In this document: piece by piece, positions 46,024 through 53,800 of the stretch | How the letters are laid out: each line of letters begins with the position of its first letter | How positions within the stretch are numbered: the first letter of the stretch is position 1 | Assembly (NCBI GenBank): GCA_016875735.1 | Contig: VGOW01000016.1 | Span: forward strand, 1-64,000 | Reading direction: 5' to 3' | Length of the DNA: 64,000 nt | DNA from: Chloroflexota bacterium | GTDB lineage: Bacteria > Chloroflexota > Anaerolineae > Anaerolineales > VGOW01 | Notes under the pieces: model-generated | Told to the model about the DNA's origin: nothing | The model's database searches: none | What the model saw: only the letters and a program-made list of their open reading frames with translations | Translations under genes and position numbers: made by a program

Positions 46024-47019
46024 ATGAAGCCTCTGATCAAGAAACTCGTCGAATCGTACGGCCCCTCCGGCCACGAAGACCAAACCCGCGATCTCATCCG
46101 CGCCGAGATCAAAGGGCTGGCTGATTACGTCACGGTCGATCCGCTGGGCAATCTCATCGCGGTGATCAAAAAGAAGTCGAAGAGCGGAAAGAAAGTGATG
46201 CTCGCCGCGCACATGGACGAGATCGGGGTGATGGTGTCGCACGTGGATTCGAAAGGGTTTGCGCGGTTCGTGCCCATCGGCGGCGTGTCGGCTCTCACCT
46301 GCGTGGGCGGCCGAGTCCGTTTCGCCGACGGCACGGTGGGCGTGATCGGCATCGAGAAGCGCGACAACACGAGCAACCTTCCGTCGTTCGATCAGTTGTT
46401 CATTGATGTGGGCGCGACGAGCGCCGAGAACTGCCCGGTGAAAGTGGGCGACGCCGCCGGATTTCATCGCTCATTCGAGGAGATGGGAACGCGGCTGGTG
46501 GCGAAGAGCATGGATGACCGCATCGGGTGCGCGGTGCTCATCGAAGTGATGCGCGGGCTGAAGCGCACGCCGCACGAAGTGCAGTTTGCATTCACCGTGC
46601 AGGAAGAAGTGGGCACACGCGGCGCGGGGCCGTCGGCGTTTGGGCTGGAGCCGGATCTGGCGCTGTCGGTGGATGTGACGCGCACGGGCGACACGCCGAA
46701 GGGTGTACGCATGGAGGTGTCGCTGGGCGGCGGCGCGGCGATCAAAGTGCGCGACAGCGGCATGATCGCCGACCCGCGTATTGTGGCTCTGCTGGAACAG
46801 CGGGCCGCCGAGGGCAAGATACTGGCGCAGCGCGAAGTGCTCGAAGGCGGAACGACCGATGCGAAGCCGATCCAAGTGTCGCGGATCGGTGTGCCCTCGG
46901 GCTGCGTGTCCATTCCGTGCCGGCACATTCACACGCCGTCGGAGATGGTGGATATGCGCGATGTGCAGGCGGCGGTGAATTTGATCGTGTATACGTTGGA
47001 GAGGGCGATTGAATTGTAG
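46024..47019 (+). CDS. M42 family metallopeptidase (paralogue 3)
   Basis: 331 residues, the shortest copy. Metal-site segments are AAHMDEIG, MDDRIGCAV, VQEEVGTRGA, VDVTRTGDTP, GGTTDAKPIQ and RHIHTPSEM, all intact. The ATG at 46024 follows the repeat spacer; an upstream start at 45967 would translate the spacer. The stop codon lies inside the left arm of a dispersed palindrome, and a strong terminator follows. Confidence 0.9.
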   Translation: MKPLIKKLVESYGPSGHEDQTRDLIRAEIKGLADYVTVDPLGNLIAVIKKKSKSGKKVMLAAHMDEIGVMVSHVDSKGFARFVPIGGVSALTCVGGRVRFADGTVGVIGIEKRDNTSNLPSFDQLFIDVGATSAENCPVKVGDAAGFHRSFEEMGTRLVAKSMDDRIGCAVLIEVMRGLKRTPHEVQFAFTVQEEVGTRGAGPSAFGLEPDLALSVDVTRTGDTPKGVRMEVSLGGGAAIKVRDSGMIADPRIVALLEQRAAEGKILAQREVLEGGTTDAKPIQVSRIGVPSGCVSIPCRHIHTPSEMVDMRDVQAAVNLIVYTLERAIEL

Positions 47020-47073
47020 GGGTGAGGCTGGCCCTCGCCCGAATCGGGCGACCGCAAGGGTCGCCCCTACAAT
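47013..47073. repeat. Dispersed palindrome with ATTGTAGGGG/CCCCTACAAT ends
   Basis: The outer arms ATTGTAGGGG (47013-47022) and CCCCTACAAT (47064-47073) are perfect complements, with an inner hairpin GGGCGACC/GGTCGCCC. The stop codon of M42 copy 3 lies in the left arm. A related GTAGGGGCGACC element is at 59065. Confidence 0.72.
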
Positions 47074-47078
47074 TGCAG

Positions 47079-47115
47079 CCTCCCGAAGGATCGATCCTTC
47101 GGGAGGTTTTTGTTT
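47079..47115 (+). terminator. Strong intrinsic terminator of the M42 operon
   Basis: A perfect 14-bp palindrome with the arm CCTCCCGAAGGATC (47079-47092) and its complement, followed by TTTTTGTTT. It ends at the stop codon of maeB, which comes from the opposite strand. Confidence 0.88.
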
Positions 47116-49360
47116 ACCGGCTGTTCGCGTCCATCACCGCAACGGCGGCGATGCTCACGATCTCCTGCACGTCGTCTCCGGCTTGCAGAACGTGAACCGG
47201 AGCGCCCATGCCCAACAGCACCGGGCCGATGATCTGCGCGCCGCCGAGGTGGCGCATGAGCTTGTAAGCAATGTTGGCCGATTGCAGATCGGGGAAGACA
47301 AGCACGTTGGCATCTTTCATCGCGCTGAACGGGAAGCGTTCTTCCATTAACTCCGCCGACACAGCCGTGTCGGCCTGCATCTCGCCGTCCACTGCCAGAT
47401 CGGGGCGGCGGGTTTTGACCAGCGCGGCGGCGAGGCGCACTTTGTCGGAAAGCGGGTGGGGCACCGAGCCGAAGTTGGAGAAACTGAGCAAGGCCACGCG
47501 CGGCGCGATGTCGAGTTGTTGGGCGAAGTCGGCGGCCAACGAGGCGATGTCGGCCAAATCTTCCGCCGAAGGATCGATGTTCATCGTCGCGTCGGTGAAG
47601 AGGTACACTTTGCCGCGCACGATCACGAGATACACTCCGGCCACGCGAGCGAAGCCGGGCCGGGTGTGGAAGATTTGCAGGGCGGGGCGGATCACTTCGG
47701 GGTATTCGTAGGTGAGGCCGGAGAGAAACGTGTCGGCGTCCCCCGATTGCACCATCATCAATCCGAACACGTTCGGCTCGCGCATCCGGTGCTGAGCGTT
47801 TTTGAGAGTCACCCCGTTTCGTTTGCGAAGCTCAAAGTAGGCCTGTGCGTACGTGTCGCAGCTGTCGCACGTGCGCGGGTCGATCACTTCCGGCGCGAAG
47901 TGCAGGCCGAGATCGGCGATGGTGCGCTGGATGACTTCGGGGCGGCCCAGCAGAATGGGGTTGCCGATGTTCTCCTCTTCCACCAACGCGGCGGCGCGGA
48001 TGATCTTCGTCTCTTCGCCTTCGCCGAAGACGATGCGTTTGGGCGAGGCTTTGGCTTTGTTGATGATGAAGCGGCGCACGCGCTGGCCCTGCCCCTGCCG
48101 CGCGGCTAACTGTTCGCGGTATTCGTTGAGGTCAATCGTCTTGCGGGCCACGCCGGTTTGCATGGCCGCTTCGGCCACGGCGGGCGCTTCCCACAATAGC
48201 ACGCGCGGGTCGAGCGGTTTGGGGATGATGTACTCGGTTCCGAATTTGAGCTTTTCGACTCCGTAGGCGTGCAGAACGCTGTCGGGCACGTCTTCGTGCG
48301 CCAACGCGGCCAGCGATTTGGCCGCCGCCACTTTCATCTCATCGTTGATCGCCTTCGCCCTCACGTCCAACGCGCCGCGAAAGATGAAGGGGAAGCCGAG
48401 CACGTTGTTGACTTGATTCGGATAATCACTGCGGCCGGTGCCCACAATGGAGTCGGGGCGGGCCTCTTTGGCCAGATCGTATTTGATTTCGGGATTCGGG
48501 TTGGCCATGGCGAAGATGATCGGGCGCTCGGCCATTGTCTTCACCATGGCGGGCGTGAGCAGGTCGGCGACGGAGAGGCCGAGAAACACGTCGGCGCCCC
48601 GCATGGCGTCGGCGAGGGTGCGTTCGTCGGTGTCCACCGCGAAGCGGGATTTGTAAGGATTCATTCCATCTTTGCGCCCGATGAAGACCACGCCGCGCGT
48701 ATCCACCAATCGGATGTTTTCGCGCTTCACGCCGAGCCGCACATAAAATTCGGCGCAGGCGATGGCGCTGGCCCCGGCGCCGGAGACGACGACTTTGAGA
48801 TCGCCCGCTTTCTTGCCGATGATTTCGAGGGCGTTGAGCAGGCCGGCGCCGGAGATGATGGCTGTGCCGTGCTGGTCGTCGTGGAACACGGGGATGTCGA
48901 GCATCCCTTTGAGGGTTTCTTCAATATAAAAACATTCGGGGGCTTTGATGTCTTCGAGGTTGATTCCGCCGAAGGTGGGGGCGATGGCTTTGGCGACACG
49001 GATGATTTCGTCGGGGTCGTGCGAATCCACTTCGATGTCGAACACATCGACATCGGCAAATTTTTTGAAGAGCACGCCCTTGCCTTCCATCACCGGTTTG
49101 CTGGCTAACGCGCCGCGGTCGCCGAGGCCGAGGATGGCCGTGCCGTTGGAAATGACGGCGACAAGATTGGCTTTGGCGGTGTATTCGTAAGCGGTGTTGG
49201 GATCGCGCTCGACTTCGAGCACGGCTTCGGCTACGCCGGGTGAATAGGCCAACGAAAGGTCGCGCTGGGTGTCGAGGGGTTTGGTGGGCGCGACTTCGAT
49301 CTTTCCGGGCCGCCCCCGGCGGTGATATTCGAAGACTTCCTGTGGGGTGAATGTTGCCAT
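47114..49360 (-). CDS. maeB: NADP-dependent malic enzyme, MaeB type (malic + phosphotransacetylase-like domain)
   Basis: 748 residues. The N-terminal malic enzyme part decarboxylates malate to pyruvate with NADP+ ([26 protein letters not shown]-like [42 protein letters not shown]). From about residue 430 it carries a phosphate acetyltransferase-like domain that is usually inactive and regulatory in MaeB. Length agrees with E. coli MaeB (759). The ATG at 49360 has AGGAG 9 nt upstream; the open frame continues further but lacks family similarity. It is not functionally linked to the glycan genes around it. Confidence 0.93.
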   Translation of the reverse strand: MATFTPQEVFEYHRRGRPGKIEVAPTKPLDTQRDLSLAYSPGVAEAVLEVERDPNTAYEYTAKANLVAVISNGTAILGLGDRGALASKPVMEGKGVLFKKFADVDVFDIEVDSHDPDEIIRVAKAIAPTFGGINLEDIKAPECFYIEETLKGMLDIPVFHDDQHGTAIISGAGLLNALEIIGKKAGDLKVVVSGAGASAIACAEFYVRLGVKRENIRLVDTRGVVFIGRKDGMNPYKSRFAVDTDERTLADAMRGADVFLGLSVADLLTPAMVKTMAERPIIFAMANPNPEIKYDLAKEARPDSIVGTGRSDYPNQVNNVLGFPFIFRGALDVRAKAINDEMKVAAAKSLAALAHEDVPDSVLHAYGVEKLKFGTEYIIPKPLDPRVLLWEAPAVAEAAMQTGVARKTIDLNEYREQLAARQGQGQRVRRFIINKAKASPKRIVFGEGEETKIIRAAALVEEENIGNPILLGRPEVIQRTIADLGLHFAPEVIDPRTCDSCDTYAQAYFELRKRNGVTLKNAQHRMREPNVFGLMMVQSGDADTFLSGLTYEYPEVIRPALQIFHTRPGFARVAGVYLVIVRGKVYLFTDATMNIDPSAEDLADIASLAADFAQQLDIAPRVALLSFSNFGSVPHPLSDKVRLAAALVKTRRPDLAVDGEMQADTAVSAELMEERFPFSAMKDANVLVFPDLQSANIAYKLMRHLGGAQIIGPVLLGMGAPVHVLQAGDDVQEIVSIAAVAVMDANSR

Positions 49361-49505
49361 TGATAGACTCCTTTTGTGAACGGAAAGGAGGCTATCATGC
49401 CCCTGCGCGTTGCCACAGTTGCGCTTGTCACGTGGGAGGGGTGACGAGAGTCCCGAAAGCGAAAATAGGTCGGGCGAGGAGGGCGCAGTCACGAGTGTGA
49501 CTGTA

Positions 49506-50222
49506 TCAAACGCTTCGGTGCGCCCAGCGTATGCGCGCCAAGTCTTTTGCCATGTGATACACGCCCTCGAAGAAGCGCACTTTGCTGCCTTCGGCGTCGG
49601 CCCAGCGCACGGGCATCTCGCGCACGCGCAGTTTCTTTCGCTCGGCAAGATACAGAATCTCAACATCGAACATGAATCGGTCGATCACTGCGCGTTCGTA
49701 CAGCGGGCGCACCGCGCTCTGCCGATAGGCCTTGAAGCCGCACTGTGTGTCCGAGTATTGCCACAGGCCGACGAGGAGGTGTTTGACGAGATCGAAGATG
49801 GCGGTCGCCACTCGGCGGAAGAGCGGGGGCCTGCGCTCGATTTGAGAGTCAGGCAGGGCGCGGGAGCCGATCACCATATCGTAGCCGTCATTCAAATAGC
49901 GCAGAGCATTTTCGATTTCTTCGGGCGGGGTCGAGAGATCGGCATCGAGGAAAACGATCCACTGGCCGGAGGCGGCCAGCACGCCGGTGCGCACCGCGAA
50001 ACCTTTTCCGCGATTCGGTTGATAGGCGATCAGCCGCGCACTGGGGAGGCCGTCGATCAATCCGTTCACGGTGGAGGCCGTCTCGTCGCGGCTGCCGTCG
50101 TCCACCACGATCAGCTCCCACGCGAGCGGTTGGGCGCGGAGGTAGGTCAGAATCTTTTCGAGACTGGGGGCGATGCGTTGCGCCTCGTTATAGGCGGGGA
50201 CGATGACGGAAAGAGCAGGCAT
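49506..50222 (-). CDS. Glycosyltransferase family 2, dolichol-phosphate glucosyltransferase-like
   Basis: 238 residues. The GT2 core is complete: [23 protein letters not shown], the metal motif [23 protein letters not shown] and [14 protein letters not shown]. It resembles DPG synthase/ALG5-like enzymes that load a polyprenyl phosphate with a hexose. No transmembrane tail is present. The start at 50222 directly follows the repeat spacer. It is the last gene of the - strand operon. Confidence 0.88.
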   Translation of the reverse strand: MPALSVIVPAYNEAQRIAPSLEKILTYLRAQPLAWELIVVDDGSRDETASTVNGLIDGLPSARLIAYQPNRGKGFAVRTGVLAASGQWIVFLDADLSTPPEEIENALRYLNDGYDMVIGSRALPDSQIERRPPLFRRVATAIFDLVKHLLVGLWQYSDTQCGFKAYRQSAVRPLYERAVIDRFMFDVEILYLAERKKLRVREMPVRWADAEGSKVRFFEGVYHMAKDLARIRWAHRSV

Positions 50223-50300
50223 AGGGAAAGGATGAAGGATGAACGATGAAGGATGACACGCAATCTCTTCTGATCTCATCCTTCATCCTTCATCCTTTGT
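50223..50300. repeat. Junction spacer I (GGATGAA/TTCATCC palindrome), part of the gmhA 3' end
   Basis: GGATGAAGGATGAACGATGAAGG on one side and CATCCTTCATCCTTCATCC on the other are complementary tandem arrays around ACACGCAATCTC. The right array includes the last codons and stop of gmhA (MKDEG, stop), so the repeat extends into the coding region. Confidence 0.8.
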
Positions 50301-50842
50301 CTCAGTTCACCCGCGATGATGTGATTCATGATCAAGTGCCCGTCCTCCTGCCGGCCCTGATGCGGGTCGGGGAAGCGGATGACGATGTCGGCCATGTCGG
50401 CCAGTTTGCCGCCCACATCGCCCACCAGCGCGATCACCGTGCCGCCGATCTCGTAGGCGGTCTCGATGGCTTTGAGGATGTTGGGCGAGTTGCCGGAAGT
50501 GGAGATAGCGATGACGAAGTCGCCGGGGCGCATGAGGTTGCGCAGCGGCTCGGCGAAGGAGACGGCGAACGAGGAGTCGTTGCTCCACGCGGTGACGAGC
50601 GGCATGTTGTCGGTGAGGGCGATGGCGCGGAAGCGATGCTTGCCCGGCGTGATGGTGAGTTTGTTGAGATCGTTCATCATGTGCGAGGCGGTGGCGGCGC
50701 TGCCGCCGTTGCCGATGATGAAGATCGCGCGCTCCTCGCGCCAGGCAACCATCAGCGCGTCGCATGCTTTGCGTAAATCGTCGCGCGAGAGGGCGCCGAC
50801 CGATTGTGAGAGGGTGGCGAGGTAAGAGTCGATGAAATCCAT
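50276..50842 (-). CDS. gmhA: Sedoheptulose-7-phosphate isomerase (GmhA-like SIS domain)
   Basis: 188 residues, a typical GmhA: FIIGNGGSAATASHMMNDL, ISTSGNSPNILKAI and HLIMNHIIAGEL. It converts sedoheptulose 7-phosphate to D-glycero-D-manno-heptose 7-phosphate, the first step of heptose activation. Together with the HddA-like kinase two genes upstream it points to the GDP-heptose branch. The C-terminal five residues are encoded by the junction repeat. The start at 50842 is where the family begins; the longer frame runs into spacer J. Confidence 0.9.
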   Translation of the reverse strand: MDFIDSYLATLSQSVGALSRDDLRKACDALMVAWREERAIFIIGNGGSAATASHMMNDLNKLTITPGKHRFRAIALTDNMPLVTAWSNDSSFAVSFAEPLRNLMRPGDFVIAISTSGNSPNILKAIETAYEIGGTVIALVGDVGGKLADMADIVIRFPDPHQGRQEDGHLIMNHIIAGELRQRMKDEG

Positions 50843-50905
50843 TTGAGAACTGTGGAGCGTGGGGCGTGAAGCGTGGAGCGAATATCGCTTCACGCCTCAC
50901 GCTTC
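50843..50905. repeat. Junction spacer J (GTGGAGCG/CGCTTCACGCC tandem palindrome)
   Basis: The left side is made of GTGGAGCGTGGGGCGTGAAGC-like units; the right side of GCTTCACGCCTCACGC units; the centre is GCGAATATCGC. It fills the space between the transferase stop and the gmhA start. Read on the - strand its first arm is nearly identical to spacer A (GTGAGGCGTGAAGCGTGAGG). Confidence 0.82.
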
Positions 50906-50910
50906 ACGCC

Positions 50911-52230
50911 TCACTCGGTAAGCCTTTCCCAGCGTCGCCGCAAAATCACCAGCCCGGTTTGGACGAGGATTTGCAGGTCGAGCCAGATGGTCCAGTTGCG
51001 AATGTAGAAGATCGTCGCCCGCATTTCTTCTTCGAGCGAGGCGAGGGGCACGACGGCCCACGGGCCGCTGATGCCCGGTTTGACCGAAGCGATGGTGGGC
51101 AGCCAACGTTGATAGACGTGCCGCTTCTCTTCGGGGATGGGGCGCGGGCCGACGAGACTCATTTTACCCAACGGCACGGCGAAAAGGAGGGGCAGATGAT
51201 TGAGTCCGGTGTCGCGCAGAAGTTTCGAGAGCGGGCGATCGGTTTCCAATCGGAAGAAGGTGGCGCGGAAGGGGCGGCCTCCCTGCGCCAGCACGGTTTG
51301 GGAGTGGAGGATGCCGCCGCGATTCACGATCCGCAAATAGAGGGCGATCATTGCTGTGAGCGGCAGGCTGAGGATCAGCGCGATGAGTCCGAGTCCGTAG
51401 TCGAGAGTCATTTTGAGCAGAAGGTCGAAGCCGTTGAGCCGCGCGCGATCGACGACGATGAGCGGCACGAAGTTGCGGTGCGCCACGCGCGGGGTGGCGG
51501 CGAGCAGATCGTAGTAGCCGGGCGAGAGGCGGATTTTGAGTCCGTCGGCGAGGGCCGAGCGTTCGATGATTTCGTGGAAGGTTTCCCACGCCAACGCGCC
51601 GGGCACGACGACGATTTCGGCGACGCGATGATCGCGGGCGAGTTGGGTGAGGGCGCTGGGGTGGCCGAGCACGGGCAGGCCGTCTTGCACCGGCGTGCCT
51701 ACCGGGAGGAAGTCATCCACGAAGCCGATCACTCGCACGCCGGAGTCGGCCAGTGAGCGGAACTGGCGAGCGATGGTGCGGCCCTGCTCATCGGCGCCGA
51801 CGATGATGGCGCGGGTGATGAGGTGGCCGCGCGCGCGGAAGTAGCGCACCACCCGGCGCATGAGGAAGCGGCCCAGCGCAACCATGAACACGGTCGCGCC
51901 CCATCCGGCCAACAGCCAAATGGGCGCGAGGTCGGTGCGGCCAACGACGGCGTTGACGACGACGAGGCCGATGACTCCGTAAGTGCAGCCGGTGGCTACG
52001 GTGGCATACTCTTGCGAATCTTCGAGCACGGTTTCGAGGTCGTAGAGTCGGAGCGCGGCGAAGATGAGCAGGTAGCCCACCAGCGAAAGTTGGATGGCAG
52101 TGATGTATCGCGCCGAGTCAACGGTGAAGGGAGCGAGGAGGAAGAGCGCGATGAGCAGGCCGACGGCCACAGCGGCGGCATCGCTGATGATGAGGGCAGA
52201 GAAGAGGAGGTATTGGCCGCGTCGACTCAT
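50911..52230 (-). CDS. Polyprenyl glycosylphosphotransferase-like protein with altered catalytic dyad
   Basis: 439 residues with the WbaP/WcaJ layout: four to five N-terminal helices, a CoA-binding-like domain (RAIIVGADEQGRTIARQ), and a C-terminal membrane-associated transferase domain ending in SLVGPRPIPEE, KPGISGPWAV and YIRNWTIWLDLQIL. Normal members carry LDELPQ, whose Asp-Glu pair is catalytic; here the same place reads LNHLPL (N344, H345). The KFRSM block is also changed to FFRLETD. The canonical reaction (sugar-1-phosphate onto undecaprenyl phosphate) therefore may be lost or altered. It lies between hddA-like and gmhA genes. Confidence 0.85.
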   Translation of the reverse strand: MSRRGQYLLFSALIISDAAAVAVGLLIALFLLAPFTVDSARYITAIQLSLVGYLLIFAALRLYDLETVLEDSQEYATVATGCTYGVIGLVVVNAVVGRTDLAPIWLLAGWGATVFMVALGRFLMRRVVRYFRARGHLITRAIIVGADEQGRTIARQFRSLADSGVRVIGFVDDFLPVGTPVQDGLPVLGHPSALTQLARDHRVAEIVVVPGALAWETFHEIIERSALADGLKIRLSPGYYDLLAATPRVAHRNFVPLIVVDRARLNGFDLLLKMTLDYGLGLIALILSLPLTAMIALYLRIVNRGGILHSQTVLAQGGRPFRATFFRLETDRPLSKLLRDTGLNHLPLLFAVPLGKMSLVGPRPIPEEKRHVYQRWLPTIASVKPGISGPWAVVPLASLEEEMRATIFYIRNWTIWLDLQILVQTGLVILRRRWERLTE

Positions 52231-52243
52231 TAGCCGGGTGATC

Positions 52244-52305
52244 GCATCCTTCGACTGCGCGGCGTCCTCGCTACTGCGCTTCGGATGCCGCTTCGCTCAG
52301 GATGC
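52244..52305. repeat. Dispersed palindrome (GCATCCTTCGACTGCGC...GCTTCGCTCAGGATGC)
   Basis: GCATCCT (52244-52250) and AGGATGC (52299-52305) bound a GC-rich imperfect hairpin with TTCGACTGCGC and GCGCTTCGG segments. Elements of the CCTTCGACT...CTCAGGA type are common in intergenic DNA of several phyla. It lies between the kinase stop and the transferase start. Confidence 0.6.
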
Positions 52306-52315
52306 TGACAAATGC

Positions 52316-53353
52316 TCACAGGTTGTCGTCTCCGCGCACGAACCGCAGGCCGGTGTTGAGCAGAACCCGCGCCCCGCCGTTGTCGAACATGTAGTCCATC
52401 CGCCGCAGGCCTTCGGCTTCCATCGCCGCTGTCACCGAGTCTTGGCGGCCCTCTTCGCAGTAGAGCATCATGAATCCGCCGCCGCCCGCTCCAGCGAGTT
52501 TGCCGCCCATTGCGCCGGCGTTGCGCGCCGTGGAATACAAATGATCGACTCGCTCGTTGCTCACGCCCTGCGCGAACTTTTTCTTTTGCTCCCAGCCTTC
52601 GTGCAGAAGGCGGCCAAACTTCTCAAGGTCGCCCGACTCAAGGCAGTGGCGCATCGGTTCCACCATCGCCCGCACCGCGTGAAGCGCGTCGAGTGCAACG
52701 GTTTTATGTTTCTTGGCGTTCTCGCTTTGGCGGGCAAGAATCTGAGTTGAGTCGCGGGCTTGCCCGGTGAAGAATAACAAAAGCCGCCGCTGGAGGCCGT
52801 CGATGGTTGGCTGAGAGACGCGGAGGGATTCGGCGTTGTTGCCGTCGGCGCGAAACTCGAAGTGGTTGAGGCCGCCGAAGGCCGCCGCAAATTGATCTTG
52901 ATAGCCGATGGGCATGCCGAGTTTTTCCACTTCGATATGCGAAGCCATCTCGGCCAGTTCCATTTTGGTGAGGCTTCGCCCGCTGGCCGCGCTCACCGCT
53001 TTGAGCGAGGCGACGGTGACGGTGGACGACGAGCCGAGCCCGGTGCCGGGCGGCACTTCGGAGGCGAGGAACATGGATGCGCCGCCTGAGATTCCAAATT
53101 CGTGCAGGATGGCTTTGGGCAGATTCAGGTCGCCTTCCCAAAACAGCACTTCGCCGCCGGTATGCCGGAAGAAGGTGCGATAGTCGGAAGAGAGGATCTG
53201 CAGATCGGGGCGGGCGTGCACCGACAGCATGACGTATACGTACTTGTCGATGGTGGTGCTCACCACTGCGCCGCCGTGTTCCATAAAATAGGCGGGCAGG
53301 TCGGTGCCGCCACCGGCGAAGGAAATGCGGACGGGGGCTCTGGCGATAATCAT
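52316..53353 (-). CDS. hddA: GHMP kinase, D-glycero-D-manno-heptose 7-phosphate kinase-like (HddA)
   Basis: 345 residues. The protein opens MIIARAPVRISFAGGGTDLPAYF, the HddA signature, followed by the ATP loop PPGTGLGSSSTVTVA (about residues 96-110) and a C-terminal LAGAGGGGFMMLY motif. It would phosphorylate heptose 7-phosphate at O1 for GDP-heptose synthesis. The partners GmhB and HddC are not in the window. The start at 53353 sits directly behind spacer K. Confidence 0.87.
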   Translation of the reverse strand: MIIARAPVRISFAGGGTDLPAYFMEHGGAVVSTTIDKYVYVMLSVHARPDLQILSSDYRTFFRHTGGEVLFWEGDLNLPKAILHEFGISGGASMFLASEVPPGTGLGSSSTVTVASLKAVSAASGRSLTKMELAEMASHIEVEKLGMPIGYQDQFAAAFGGLNHFEFRADGNNAESLRVSQPTIDGLQRRLLLFFTGQARDSTQILARQSENAKKHKTVALDALHAVRAMVEPMRHCLESGDLEKFGRLLHEGWEQKKKFAQGVSNERVDHLYSTARNAGAMGGKLAGAGGGGFMMLYCEEGRQDSVTAAMEAEGLRRMDYMFDNGGARVLLNTGLRFVRGDDNL

Positions 53354-53400
53354 GGAATGCGGAATGCGGAATGCGGAATGTCGAATTGTCGAAGCGCAAG
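53354..53400. repeat. Junction spacer K (GCGGAAT tandem repeat)
   Basis: Three and a half copies of the heptamer GCGGAAT lie immediately upstream (on the - strand) of the hddA-like ATG, followed by GTCGAATTGTCGAAGCGC. It has the clearest exact heptad period of all spacers. Confidence 0.78.
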
Positions 53401-53402
53401 CA

Positions 53403-53786
53403 TCACTTTTCCCCTTTGGCGGTTTTGATCGATGCGACAAAGGTGGCGATCAGTTCGCTTGTCTCTTGGAGAAGATGTCCAAGTTTGGCGGCGGAGACGA
53501 TATCGGCTTCGATGAGTAATTCCATCCAATAGGCGCTTTCATCCAGTTCCTGCAAACCCCCTTCTATTTTACTGATGAAATCCGCAGTCGATTTACCCCG
53601 ATCAGCCTCGCGGTAGTGCGCGCCCACCGAAGTTCCGCTCCGAAGCAATTGCTTGCCGATAGTTTGCGCTGTTGCCGTTTTCGGAAGAGAGGCATACGGC
53701 CGGATGATTCGCAAAGCATATTGCTTCGTGCGCTCACGCAAGTCTCGCGGCGGTTCTTGATTCATCGTTCCGCGTTCATCATTCAT
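53403..53786 (-). CDS. Four-helix bundle protein (S23/TIGR02436 type)
   Basis: 127 residues. The core RDLRERTKQYALRIIRPYASLPKT, QLLRSGTSVGAHYREADRGKS, FISKIEGGLQELDESAYWMELL and LLQETSELIATFVASIKT matches the small four-helix proteins first found in 23S rRNA intervening sequences; relatives include the Avd protein of diversity-generating retroelements. No reverse transcriptase is nearby. Its function is unknown. The start at 53786 overlaps the epimerase stop; ATG at 53765 (MNQEPP) is equally possible. Both ends are flanked by repeat spacers K and L, as if the gene had been inserted into the heptose operon. Confidence 0.82.
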   Translation of the reverse strand: MNDERGTMNQEPPRDLRERTKQYALRIIRPYASLPKTATAQTIGKQLLRSGTSVGAHYREADRGKSTADFISKIEGGLQELDESAYWMELLIEADIVSAAKLGHLLQETSELIATFVASIKTAKGEK

Positions 53787-53800
53787 CGTTTGACCCTCTC
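53758..53800. repeat. Junction spacer L (GTTCATCATTCATCG units) across a stop/start
   Basis: Short direct units TTCATCGTT, GTTCATC and ATTCATC span the stop codon of the epimerase gene and the start region of the four-helix gene on the - strand. They are related to the CATCCTT/GGATGAA units of spacer I. Confidence 0.6.

Noticed and set aside
49486-49503. CAGTCAC/GTGACTG hairpin after the last glycan gene on the - strand
   Set aside because: The stem is only 7 bp with no T run on the relevant strand, so it cannot be called a terminator with confidence.
53403-53786. Diversity-generating retroelement suggested by the Avd-like four-helix protein
   Set aside because: No reverse transcriptase, template repeat or variable repeat pair was seen in the window.
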